Assembly: GCF_030371585.1 (NCBI RefSeq)
Contig: NZ_JAUDCE010000005.1
Source: Megamonas hypermegale_A
Lineage (GTDB): Bacteria; Bacillota; Negativicutes; Selenomonadales; Selenomonadaceae
Strand: one strand, 5' to 3'
DNA: 64,000 nt
Shown: positions 43,633 through 51,457 of the stretch, piece by piece
Layout of the letters: the number at the start of each line of letters is the position of its first letter
Numbering within the stretch: position 1 is the first letter of the stretch
Made by a program: the position numbers and the translations under genes
The notes under the pieces: generated by a model
Told to the model about the DNA's origin: nothing
The model's input: only the letters and a program-made list of their open reading frames with translations
Databases searched by the model: none

Positions 43633-44836
43633 ATTTATCGGCAAGCTCTATATTAAGCGGACGCACCGTGCGCTGCAATATGCCGTTCATATAGGCAATG
43701 GCAGTCCCGTAATTACTCATCGGTACATTCTGCTTCTGCGCCGTTTGCAGTCTTGACTGCATTTCGCGCTCGTTGAGCATACAGCCGCCGCAGTGGATTA
43801 CCAGTCTGTAGCCGGACAAATCCTGCGGAAATTCCGTGCCGGAGGTGAAAACGAACTGCGGCTCGGCTTTCGTGTATTTTCTTATCCAGTTCGGTAGTTT
43901 GACTGTGCCGATATCATCGCACTGGCGGTGATGCGTACAGCCTTCAGCAATGAGAATTTTGTCGCCGTCTTTAATCGTATCGAGAACTTTTACGGCGGCC
44001 ACCTGACGCTCTAAATTGCCCTTGTAACGCGAGAATAAAATGGAAAATGATGTCAGTTCCATATCCTCCGGCACGATTTTGCTAACTTTGGCAAACGCTT
44101 GACTGTCGGTGATTACAAGGCGCGGTTTCGTCTTTAAATTACCGAGCGTATCGGCCAGATTGTCATCCTGCGTCATAACGGCCGTTGCGCCGATATCGAG
44201 AAGCTCGCGGATTACCTGCTGCTGCGGCAGAATAAGGCGGCCTTTCGGCGCTGCTTTATCTATCGGAATGACGAGAACGACCGTGTCTTTCGGCGCTACA
44301 ATATCCTTCAGAATAAATTTTTCCTGTTTCCTTTTGGCAAAATGAGCCAGTTTTTCTTTTAATTCCTTAACGCCTTCACCAGTGGCGGCGCTTACGAAAA
44401 CGGTCCGCTCATCGATTGTAATCTGCCGCTTTAAATCGGGCTTCAAATCAATTTTATTGTAAGCGAGAACGTACGGTATCTGCTGGCTTGTTATCTGATT
44501 TAAAATCTGTTCATCGAAGGAAGTCATGCCGTACATCGCATTGATGACAAGCACGGCAATATCCGTCTTGCACAGCACCTGCATTGTTTTTTCCGTGCGC
44601 AGAATGCCGAGCGCGCCGCTGTCGTCAAGCCCCGCCGTATCAATGACGGTAACGGGGCCGAGCGGCAAAAGCTCCATTGATTTTTGCACAGGGTCAGTCG
44701 TCGTTCCCTTTATCTCAGAAACGACGGCGATATTCTGACCCGTAATGGCGTTCATAAGGCTGGATTTACCGGCATTGCGCATACCGAAAAAAGCGATATG
44801 AATACGGTTGGCGGACGGTGTCTGATTTAAATTCAT
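43631..44836 (-). CDS. hydF: [FeFe] hydrogenase maturation GTPase HydF
   Basis: 401 residues. GTPase domain with P-loop GMRNAGKSS (18-26), DTAGLDD and NKID. The cluster-binding C-terminal domain has CTHHRQCDD and HCGGC, matching the CxH...HCxxC ligands of HydF. It carries the 2Fe precursor and hands it to HydA. It follows hydG by 14 bp. Confidence 0.95.
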   Translation of the reverse strand: MNLNQTPSANRIHIAFFGMRNAGKSSLMNAITGQNIAVVSEIKGTTTDPVQKSMELLPLGPVTVIDTAGLDDSGALGILRTEKTMQVLCKTDIAVLVINAMYGMTSFDEQILNQITSQQIPYVLAYNKIDLKPDLKRQITIDERTVFVSAATGEGVKELKEKLAHFAKRKQEKFILKDIVAPKDTVVLVIPIDKAAPKGRLILPQQQVIRELLDIGATAVMTQDDNLADTLGNLKTKPRLVITDSQAFAKVSKIVPEDMELTSFSILFSRYKGNLERQVAAVKVLDTIKDGDKILIAEGCTHHRQCDDIGTVKLPNWIRKYTKAEPQFVFTSGTEFPQDLSGYRLVIHCGGCMLNEREMQSRLQTAQKQNVPMSNYGTAIAYMNGILQRTVRPLNIELADK

Positions 44837-44850
44837 ACGAAAGACCTCTC

Positions 44851-46269
44851 TTAAAATCTGAAATCGCGCTGTCCCTGTTCGATAAGTCCAAGCTGTTTTT
44901 TGACGATATCGCGGATTTTTTCACTTTTTATCAGCGGAATTTGTTTCTCGATTAAAGCGTTGCCCGTATTTTTCGTATCTTCACTTGCATAATCGCAAAG
45001 ATATTCCTTCAGCGTCATCAGCGCATTCGGCAGACAGCAGTTGGAAATCTGGCCGCTCTTGCACAGGCTCATAAAACGGTCGCCGACACGGCCGGCACGA
45101 TAGCAGGCAGTGCAGAAACTCGGCACGAAATCCTGTTTCATCAGCCAGTTTACGACTTCATCGAGCGTTCTGTTGTCGCTTACGTCAAACTGACTGGAGT
45201 CCTCTTCCGGCAGTTCATGTTCGGCATAACCGCCGACGCTGGTGCGCGAACCGCCGCTGATTTGCGAAATACCGAGCTGCAGCACACGTTCGCGGCACTT
45301 CTGGCTTTCGCGCGTTGATACAATCATACCCGTATACGGCACGGCAACGCGAATGCAAGCGACAATTTTGGCAAACGTATCATCATCAATACCGTTGTCG
45401 AAGGTGGACGGGTCGATATCGTCGGCGCGGCGGATACGCGGCACGCTGATAGTATGCGGACCGACGCCGAAGCGGGCTTCCAGATGTTCGGCGTGCATGA
45501 GCAGTCCGGCAAATTCATAGCGGTATTTTTCCAGACCGAACAGCACGCCGCAGCCGACATCGTCGATGCCGCCTTCCATCGCCCTGTCCATAGCTTCCGT
45601 ATGGTAGGCGTAATCATGTTTCGGGCCGGTCGGATGCAGTTTTTCGTAACTTTCTTTATGATACGTTTCCTGAAACAGAATATACGTGCCGATACCGGCT
45701 TCTTTCAGTTTGCGGTAATTTTCCGCCGTAGTGGCGGCAATATTGACATTTACGCGGCGGATAGCACCGTTTTTGTGCTTAATGCTGTAAATAGTCTTAA
45801 TACTTTCCAGCACGTATTCAATCGGATTGTTCACCGGATCTTCACCCGTTTCCAGCGCCAAACGCTTATGCCCCATATCCTGAAGAGCGATTACCTCGCG
45901 CTTGATATCCTCCTGCGACAGTTTTTTGCGCGGAATATGCTTGTTTTTAGCATGGTACGGGCAGTAAACACAGCCGTTCACGCAGTAATTGGAAAGATAC
46001 AGCGGTGCAAACAGCACAATTCTGTCGCCGTAGAAATCATCTTTTATTTTTTTTGCCAGATGAAAAATTTCCTCATTAAGTTCCGGAATATCGCAAGCGA
46101 GCAGCACGGAGGCTTCACGATGCGACAGCCCTTTTTCCAGTTTGGCTTTAGCCAGAATTTCCCTGATTAAGGTTTCATTATGCTTATTTTCATCAGCATA
46201 GGAAAGTGTAGCGAGAATTTCTTCATGATTGATGAATTCTTCCGCTTTAGCAGATTTCGGATTATACAA
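44851..46269 (-). CDS. hydG: [FeFe] hydrogenase maturase HydG (tyrosine lyase)
   Basis: 472 residues. Radical SAM protein with C96, C100, C103 in CVNGCVYC, and a C-terminal cluster region with CTACYRAG and CKSGQISNCC. It cleaves tyrosine to give the CO and CN ligands of the H-cluster. The TTG start (46269) is preceded by a weak purine-rich site. It is separated from hydE by 537 bp holding a repeat element, so it may have lost close coupling with the upstream genes. Confidence 0.95.
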   Translation of the reverse strand: MYNPKSAKAEEFINHEEILATLSYADENKHNETLIREILAKAKLEKGLSHREASVLLACDIPELNEEIFHLAKKIKDDFYGDRIVLFAPLYLSNYCVNGCVYCPYHAKNKHIPRKKLSQEDIKREVIALQDMGHKRLALETGEDPVNNPIEYVLESIKTIYSIKHKNGAIRRVNVNIAATTAENYRKLKEAGIGTYILFQETYHKESYEKLHPTGPKHDYAYHTEAMDRAMEGGIDDVGCGVLFGLEKYRYEFAGLLMHAEHLEARFGVGPHTISVPRIRRADDIDPSTFDNGIDDDTFAKIVACIRVAVPYTGMIVSTRESQKCRERVLQLGISQISGGSRTSVGGYAEHELPEEDSSQFDVSDNRTLDEVVNWLMKQDFVPSFCTACYRAGRVGDRFMSLCKSGQISNCCLPNALMTLKEYLCDYASEDTKNTGNALIEKQIPLIKSEKIRDIVKKQLGLIEQGQRDFRF

Positions 46270-46299
46270 AGATATCCACTTCTTTCATAAAAGTTGTTT

Positions 46300-46709
46300 A
46301 TTGTTCATTTTTCTTTTGAAAGGTCAAAAGAAAAACGAACCAAAAAGAAAAAACCTTTTAACGTTTCGCTAACGCTGCACTGGGCGAGCCTTCGCAACCC
46401 TTCTCTAAAAACAGACAGTACAACGGCTCGAAATGTTTGGAATTTGGCTCGTGCCCTCTATTTCCAGCAGAAACTTAATTTGAGCTGTTGACACAATATT
46501 TCGCTAGTCATGCTAAATTTTTGTCTGCGTTGGAGATTTTTACGGTAGCTTTAGCTATTAAGAAAATAGTTTTTTAGCTCTGTTTTTAGTTTAAATGTTT
46601 GAGCGTAGCGAGTTTTTAAACGTTAGAGATAAAAAACTATTTTCTTAAAGTAAAAATCTTTTAGCAGTGCACGAACCAAAGGGTTTCTTTTTCGGCAACT
46701 TTTCTTTGC
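46300..46709 (-). repeat. Intergenic repeat family, copy 2 (about 410 bp)
   Basis: Inverted relative to copy 1 at 4399-4718. It fills most of the gap between hydG and hydE. Shared blocks include the end hairpin (46308-46335), the core near 46358-46400, and GCAAAGAAAAGTTGCC at the right edge (read on the minus strand). It carries a nested insertion (about 46524-46660) absent from copy 1. The reading frames across it lack ribosome sites. Confidence 0.8.
46524..46660. repeat. Nested palindromic insertion in repeat copy 2
   Basis: Two inverted pairs bound it: AGATTTTTAC (near 46534) with GTAAAAATCT (near 46650), and a perfect 17-bp pair at about 46560-46576 and 46630-46646. Copy 1 reads straight through this point, so it is a MITE-like insertion of about 130 bp. 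Confidence 0.65.
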
Positions 46710-46728
46710 CTTCAAAGAAAAATTGTCT

Positions 46729-46781
46729 GGCACAATATGAAGATAAATTAATAAATAATTCTCTTTACCTTATATTGTGCC
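46729..46781. repeat. 10-bp perfect inverted repeat after hydE
   Basis: GGCACAATAT (46729-46738) and ATATTGTGCC (46772-46781) enclose a 33-bp AT-rich loop just past the hydE stop. There is no T-run, so terminator function is doubtful. Confidence 0.5.
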
Positions 46782-46806
46782 AAATCGGCACTTTCAAAGA
46801 TTTATC

Positions 46807-47677
46807 TCAAATTAAACTATCGCCTCGACCGACAATTACTTCGTAACCGTATTGCTTTAGCATTCCTTTTAAATTATTAATCCCTTCCAGCGATTCGCCG
46901 CCCGTTATTTTCTTGTTGTTATATAGAGTATATAGATTTCTGATGTTGGTAGGCGAAATATTAGGCATGATGACATTCGCTCCGGCCTCCAACCCTTTTA
47001 CCGTGCCGTTTTCGCTGAGCGTGGCCAGCGCCGTCGTCGCGGGCAACAGAACTTTCGGCAGCAACAGCCGCACGATGGATAAAATAACGAGCGTAAGCTC
47101 TACGCTGCCTGCCTGTTTATCCCTGAACGGCGTCTGATTATGCGGAATAAAAGGACCGATGCCTATCATATGCGGTTTAAATTCGCTTAAAAATTTTAAA
47201 TCGGCAATTAAATTATCTATTGTTTGATATGGTGAACCAATCATCATTCCAGCACCGACCTGATAGCCGATTTCTTTTAGCTCCTTAAGACAGTTCATGC
47301 GGTGCGCAAAGCTCATTTCCGACGGATGAAGCAAAGTATAATGCTTTTCGTCTGCCGTTTCGTGGCGCAGTAGAAAGCGGTCGGCACCTGCTTTAAAATA
47401 CGCCGCATAATCGACAAAATCCTTTTCACCGACAGAAAGCGTAACGGCGCAGTCAGGATATGCTTTCTTGATGGAAGAAACAATATCCGTCATCTTCTCC
47501 GTTGAAAAGTACATGTCTTCACCGCCTTGCAGTACGAAAGTGCGCAATCCGTTCGTATAGCCGATTTTACAGCACAGCAGGATTTCCTCTTTCGTCAGGC
47601 GGTAGCGCACGGCATTTTGGTTAGAGCGGCGGATGCCGCAGTAATAGCAGTCGTTTTTACAGTAATTGGTAAATTCA
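46807..47677 (-). CDS. hydE: hydE, 3' exon (residues about 66-355)
   Basis: [FeFe] hydrogenase maturase HydE, a radical SAM enzyme that helps build the 2Fe subcluster. This exon encodes EFTNYCKNDCYYCGIRRSN at its start, including the radical SAM Cys cluster CKNDCYYC, then the TIM-barrel to the stop at 46807. The first 65 or so residues are encoded at 49501-49697, on the far side of an IStron. Joining the two exons (197 + 871 nt = 356 codons including stop) restores a frame with RGLIEFTNYC across the junction, as in normal HydE, and a family-typical length. If the element did not splice, translation would stop shortly inside it and this exon would be silent. Confidence 0.9.
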
Positions 47678-47792
47678 CTGAACCTCCCACGACTAAAGTC
47701 GCGGGGTTCCCGGTCAAGTATTCTAACGAATACAGTATCTCCAGGCTATCCCCGTAGTTCCTACGGTTCTTGTGTATGTTATTTAAGATTTA
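47678..47792 (-). ncRNA. Omega-RNA (reRNA) 3' scaffold of the TnpB element
   Basis: The stretch from the tnpB stop to the element end folds into hairpins; the terminal one is CCCGCGAC/GTCGTGGG, typical of the right end of IS605 elements and of omega-RNA. The guide would be the adjacent flank, TGAATTTACCAATTAC of hydE exon 2. The true 5' end lies within tnpB and cannot be set by eye. Confidence 0.7.
47760..47786 (+). repeat. 27-bp inverted repeat flanking tnpB (right arm)
   Basis: It matches 49009-49035 in inverted orientation at 25 of 27 positions. In the element transcript the two arms would pair and loop out tnpB, including its start and stop codons. Confidence 0.85.
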
Positions 47793-48899
47793 AGCTATGT
47801 TTAATATTCTTAATCCTTCATTTCGAATATTTATCGCTGCATTTACATCTCTATCGTGATGTGTTTTACATTCAGGGCAGTCCCATTCTCTAACATCTAA
47901 ATCTTTTACTTCGGTATTTTTATACCCACAGACATGACATAATTGGCTGGAAGGATAAAATTTATCTATTTTGACAATAACTTTACCAAACCATTCGGCT
48001 TTATATTTTAGCTGTCTTACAAACTCAGACCAGCTTACATCGGCTATGTTTCTTGCCAGTTTATGATTTTTCATCATGTTTGAAACCTGCAAATCTTCAA
48101 GACAAATTACATCATAATTTCTGATGAGCTGACAAGATACTTGATGAAGCAAGTTGCGTCTTTGATTAGCAATTCTATCATGAAGTTTAGCTACTTTTAC
48201 TCTAGCCTTTTCCCAATTTGAGCTTCTTTTTGTTTTTCGAGAAAGCTTTCTTTGAAGCTTAGCTAATTTAGCCAATGATTTCTGCAAATATTTAGGATTG
48301 CTGTATTTTACTGCATCTGAGGTAATGACAAAATTCTTTATTCCTAAATCCAGGCCGATATATTTATCCGTTCTGATGAATTCAGGTTGAGGCACATCTG
48401 TACAGCATAGTGCAACGTAATATTTTCCACTGGGCGTCTGCGATACTGTCGCACTTAAAATCCTGCCTTCTATTCGGCAATATTTATCTCTTACTTTAAT
48501 TTTGCCTATTTTGGGTAATTTTATTTTATTTCCCAGAAATGCAATGTTGTTATTTGTCATGTTTGTTTTGTACGATTTATACCGATTTTTTTTAGATTTG
48601 AATTTAGGAAAGCCTACTTTTTGTCTGTTAAAAAAGTTTTTATAAGCTGTATCCAAATGCTTTAAAGCGTTTTGCAAAGATGATTTGTCGGGTTCTTTAA
48701 GCCACTTTTTTTCTTTTTTTAATTGTGTAAGCTCTTTTGAACATTCGTTATAGCTTATAGTCTTCTTGTTTTGTTCATAAGCTTTTATTCTTCTATCTAA
48801 AAAATGATTATATATAAAACGTACACAGCCAAAAGTTTTTTGAAGTAAATTCTCTTGTGTTTTGTTGGGATATATCCTGAATTTATAAGCTTTTTCCAT
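47790..48899 (-). CDS. tnpB: RNA-guided nuclease TnpB (IS200/IS605 family)
   Basis: 369 residues, near the usual compact length and apparently intact. RuvC residues are present: Asp184 in GLDLGIKNF, Glu268 in CLEDL and Asp351 in HDRDVNAA. The zinc finger is C321/C324 and C341/C344. The N-terminus MEKAYKFRIYPNKTQ is typical. TnpB uses the omega-RNA to cut DNA next to a TTGAT-type motif, keeping the element in place after excision. I start at ATG 48899; an ORF extension of 40 residues upstream has no support. The ribosome site is weak. Confidence 0.93.
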   Translation of the reverse strand: MEKAYKFRIYPNKTQENLLQKTFGCVRFIYNHFLDRRIKAYEQNKKTISYNECSKELTQLKKEKKWLKEPDKSSLQNALKHLDTAYKNFFNRQKVGFPKFKSKKNRYKSYKTNMTNNNIAFLGNKIKLPKIGKIKVRDKYCRIEGRILSATVSQTPSGKYYVALCCTDVPQPEFIRTDKYIGLDLGIKNFVITSDAVKYSNPKYLQKSLAKLAKLQRKLSRKTKRSSNWEKARVKVAKLHDRIANQRRNLLHQVSCQLIRNYDVICLEDLQVSNMMKNHKLARNIADVSWSEFVRQLKYKAEWFGKVIVKIDKFYPSSQLCHVCGYKNTEVKDLDVREWDCPECKTHHDRDVNAAINIRNEGLRILNIA

Positions 48900-49008
48900 A
48901 ATAAACACTTTCTTTCGGTTTTGAATATATTCTATGCTATCATTCAATATAATTATGACGTATGTATAGCAATACAGCAAGTGTTTATACAATAGTAACT
49001 GCCTATTT

Positions 49009-49035
49009 TTAAATAACATATATAAGAACCGTAGG
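49009..49035 (-). repeat. 27-bp inverted repeat flanking tnpB (left arm)
   Basis: Partner of 47760-47786. On the transcript it directly follows the group I intron core, so pairing would bring the core next to the 3' splice site. Confidence 0.85.
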
Positions 49036-49500
49036 CTCTGCTTTAGTCGTATTATGAGGTCTCGTTCATATAGAAACGCTACTTTCTATACAGTTCTCTT
49101 ATGAACTTCCGTTACTTTCATAACGGCACAGACTATATCTTATCCCTCAGCTTTACCTGTTAGAGCCTGTCCACTTCCTCAGTCAATAGCTTACTGAGTA
49201 CTTCCCTCAAGAGGAATAGTCGTTGAACGTTCTCCTATTCGGAGCTTCGCTGCTGATTGTCCATTTTTCAGCACTTAGGATTTAACCTTATGCCATATAT
49301 CTGATTTTTTCCGCTTTCGCCACATTCACGTTTAACTTTATTTCATGTTTACGTTGTAGTTCAGATATCTTTAGGAGTTTCCAGCAGTTCAAACAGTATC
49401 AGATAGGTCTTAGCCTATCTCTACGTACATATTTCTATATACGCTGACTATTTTGTTCGCCTAACTCATGATTAAAATCACGATTGTGCGGCTCACAATA
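49036..49500 (-). ncRNA. Group I self-splicing intron catalytic core
   Basis: Read on the minus strand the conserved elements occur in order: P (AATCCTAAGTGCTGAA, about 49284-49267), Q (AATCAGCAGCGAAGCT, 49258-49243), R (GTTCAACGACTATT, 49228-49215) and S (AAGATATAGTCTG, 49141-49129). P4 forms from GCTGA/TCAGC and P7 from GACTAT/ATAGTC. P1 pairs exon UUGAU plus intron UAUU with the guide AAUAGUCAG (49452-49444), with the obligatory U.G at the splice site. A short ATTGTG/CACAAT hairpin at the very start is an alternative fold and may be the transposase-recognition hairpin. The region has no ORF. Confidence 0.85.
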
Positions 49501-49697
49501 ATCAAGCCGCGCAGGAACACTTTGTGTCCGTAATGCGGCTCACGAACGAAACGAGCCGCCGCAAATAAGTATTCGCTAAGCGGCCCGGTATAGTTTTCGC
49601 TGTGTAAATCCTGTAAAAGCAACTGAATATTTTCCCTGTCAAATAAAGGGCCGTTTGTCAAATCATCAATTATTTTAAAGGATTTTGTAGTATTCAT
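49501..49697 (-). CDS. hydE: hydE, 5' exon (residues 1 to about 65)
   Basis: This exon encodes MNTTKSFKIIDDLTNGPLFD to the conserved KVFLRGLI that precedes the radical SAM Cys motif in HydE. Its ATG (49697) follows the hydA stop by two bases, so translation is coupled. Reading on into the element would add only a few residues before a stop at 49461. The full protein needs splicing to 47677. Confidence 0.88.
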
Positions 49698-49699
49698 GA

Positions 49700-51442
49700 T
49701 TATTTATCGAAATCGTACATTTTTTCTCTGGCATGGTAATGCGTATGCAGAAGTTCATGCGCAATCTTGCTGCCCGGTTTTTCCAAAAATTCCGCGTAGA
49801 GTTTTTTCAGATACGGATTTTCGTGCGATTTGCGGTATTTCGTATTCTTGTCGATTGTATAAAGCGCTTCCATGCGTTTTTTGTTTATGCTCATGGTCGT
49901 GTTGACCGGCTGACCGCCGCCGCCGATACAGCCGCCCGGGCAGGCCATTATTTCAAAGAAATCGTATTCACATTCACCGGCACGCAGTTTATCCATGATG
50001 ACTTTGGCGTTTTTGAGCGTATGCGCAACGGCAATGCGTACTTTTTTGCCGTCGATGTCGATTTCCGCTTCTTTGATACCGTCGAAGCCGCGAACAGGCG
50101 TATACTCGATATTTTTCATTTCCTTGCCAGTGAGCCATTCATACGTGGTGCGCAGTGCAGCTTCCATAACGCCGCCCGTTGCGCCGAAGATGGCAGCAGC
50201 ACCTGTTGCTTCACCCATCGGATTGTCAAATTCGCTTTCCGGCAAGTCGTTGAAATTAATACCGATGTATTTGATAAGTTTGATTAAGCCGCGCGTCGTG
50301 ATAACGGCGTCCGTATCCTGATAGCCGTCGCGTCCCATTTCCGGACGGGTGATTTCATATTTTTTGGCAATACACGGCATAACGGCAACGGTGAAGATTT
50401 TTTTCGGGTCGATATTTTCCTGCTGTGCATAATGCGTTTTCGTGATAGCGGAGAAAATCTGCATCGGCGATTTCGTCGTGGATAAATGGTCGAGCAAATC
50501 AGGATAATGTTTTTCCATGTAATTTACCCAGCCAGGACAGCACGAAGTCGCCATCGGCATTTTCTTGCCGGATTTAATGCGTTCGATTAATTCGTTGGCT
50601 TCTTCCGTAATGGTAAGGTCAGCGCCGTAGTTCGTGTCGAATACTTTGTCAAAACCAATCATGCGCAGTGCCGTAACCATTTTTTTCGTAACAATGCTTC
50701 CTTTCGGCAAACCAAAAGCATCACCGAGTGCAACACGCACGCTCGGCGCCGTCTGCACGATAACGATTTTTTCCGGGTCGAAGATGGCATCAAGCACGCG
50801 TTCCGTATCGTCTTTTTCCACAAGCGCGCCGACAGGGCAGGCAAGCGAGCACTGACCGCAGAGCACGCACTGCGTATTATTGAATTCATCATTGAACGGC
50901 GTCGTAATATGAATATTGGTGCTGCGACCGGCAAAGCCGAGTACTTCAATGCCCTGAATATCCTTGCAGGCACGAATACAGCGGCCGCATTTCACGCATT
51001 TTTCCGGGTCATGCAGAAGGCTCGGATTGCTGCCGAATTTCGGCTTCGGTTTGCTGACATGCGGAATTTTCGGTTTCAAAACATTGAAACGGCTGCATAA
51101 ATCCTGCAATGTGCAGTTGCCGTTACGCGGACAGGTCAGACAGTTTTCTTCATGGTCAGCCATGATGAGCTGCAAAATACCGCGCTGCGTATCGCGCACA
51201 ACCTGCGTATCAGTATATACTTCCATACCTTCCCAGCATTCAGTGGAGCAGGCAGCCAGAAGGCGGCGTTTGCCGACAACTTCCACCGAGCAGATACGGC
51301 ATCTGGCTTTTACTCTCTGGTCGGGATGGTAGCATAAATGCGGAATATCAATATGCAGCATACGCGCCGCTTCAAGAATTTTAGTGCCTTTTTTTACGGT
51401 TACAGGCATATTATTTATTTTAAGGTGAACTAACTCTTCCAT
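49700..51442 (-). CDS. hydA: [FeFe] hydrogenase catalytic subunit HydA
   Basis: 580 residues. N-terminal [2Fe-2S] domain (C37, C48, C51, C65), His/Cys [4Fe-4S] site (HEENCLTCPRNGNC), two ferredoxin clusters (CVKCGRCIRAC and CVLCGQCSLAC), then the H-cluster domain with all three motifs: TSCCPGW, MPCIAKKYE and EIMACPGGCIGGGGQP. A C-terminal small-subunit region follows. It makes or uses H2 in the cytoplasm. With the NuoF- and NuoE-like genes upstream it forms a trimeric NAD-linked hydrogenase. The C-terminal extra [2Fe-2S] domain of bifurcating HydA is missing. Confidence 0.96.
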   Translation of the reverse strand: MEELVHLKINNMPVTVKKGTKILEAARMLHIDIPHLCYHPDQRVKARCRICSVEVVGKRRLLAACSTECWEGMEVYTDTQVVRDTQRGILQLIMADHEENCLTCPRNGNCTLQDLCSRFNVLKPKIPHVSKPKPKFGSNPSLLHDPEKCVKCGRCIRACKDIQGIEVLGFAGRSTNIHITTPFNDEFNNTQCVLCGQCSLACPVGALVEKDDTERVLDAIFDPEKIVIVQTAPSVRVALGDAFGLPKGSIVTKKMVTALRMIGFDKVFDTNYGADLTITEEANELIERIKSGKKMPMATSCCPGWVNYMEKHYPDLLDHLSTTKSPMQIFSAITKTHYAQQENIDPKKIFTVAVMPCIAKKYEITRPEMGRDGYQDTDAVITTRGLIKLIKYIGINFNDLPESEFDNPMGEATGAAAIFGATGGVMEAALRTTYEWLTGKEMKNIEYTPVRGFDGIKEAEIDIDGKKVRIAVAHTLKNAKVIMDKLRAGECEYDFFEIMACPGGCIGGGGQPVNTTMSINKKRMEALYTIDKNTKYRKSHENPYLKKLYAEFLEKPGSKIAHELLHTHYHAREKMYDFDK

Positions 51443-51457
51443 TAACTCGAGCTCCTT

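Larger units (their letters stand above)
47678..49500 (-). mobile_element. IStron: group I intron plus TnpB/omega-RNA element inserted in hydE
   Basis: 1,823 bp. On the minus strand it starts right after TTGAT (forward ATCAA at 49501-49505) and ends in TTCAG before TGAATTT; joining the flanks gives uninterrupted hydE with no target duplication. TTGAT is the known target of IS605-type and IStron elements (ISDra2, CdISt1). Order: group I intron core (49036-49500), an empty stretch, tnpB (48899-47790), omega-RNA 3' scaffold (to 47678). No tnpA transposase is present, so movement would need one in trans. The first and last nucleotides fit precise self-splicing: U.G pair at the 5' site and terminal G at the 3' site. 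Confidence 0.88.

Noticed and set aside
46294..46491. Open frame of 65 codons in the repeat element
   Set aside because: Lys-rich composition from A-rich repeat sequence, no ribosome site, and not preserved as a frame in the other copy.
49461..49500. Extension of the hydE 5' exon into the element as a separate short protein
   Set aside because: The extra 13 or so residues do not match HydE and simply read through the intron start to a stop.
46807..49697. hydE as a pseudogene disrupted by an insertion sequence
   Set aside because: The boundaries are exact, no bases are lost or duplicated, the frame is preserved after removal (356 codons) and a group I intron core is present, so a spliced functional gene is the better reading.
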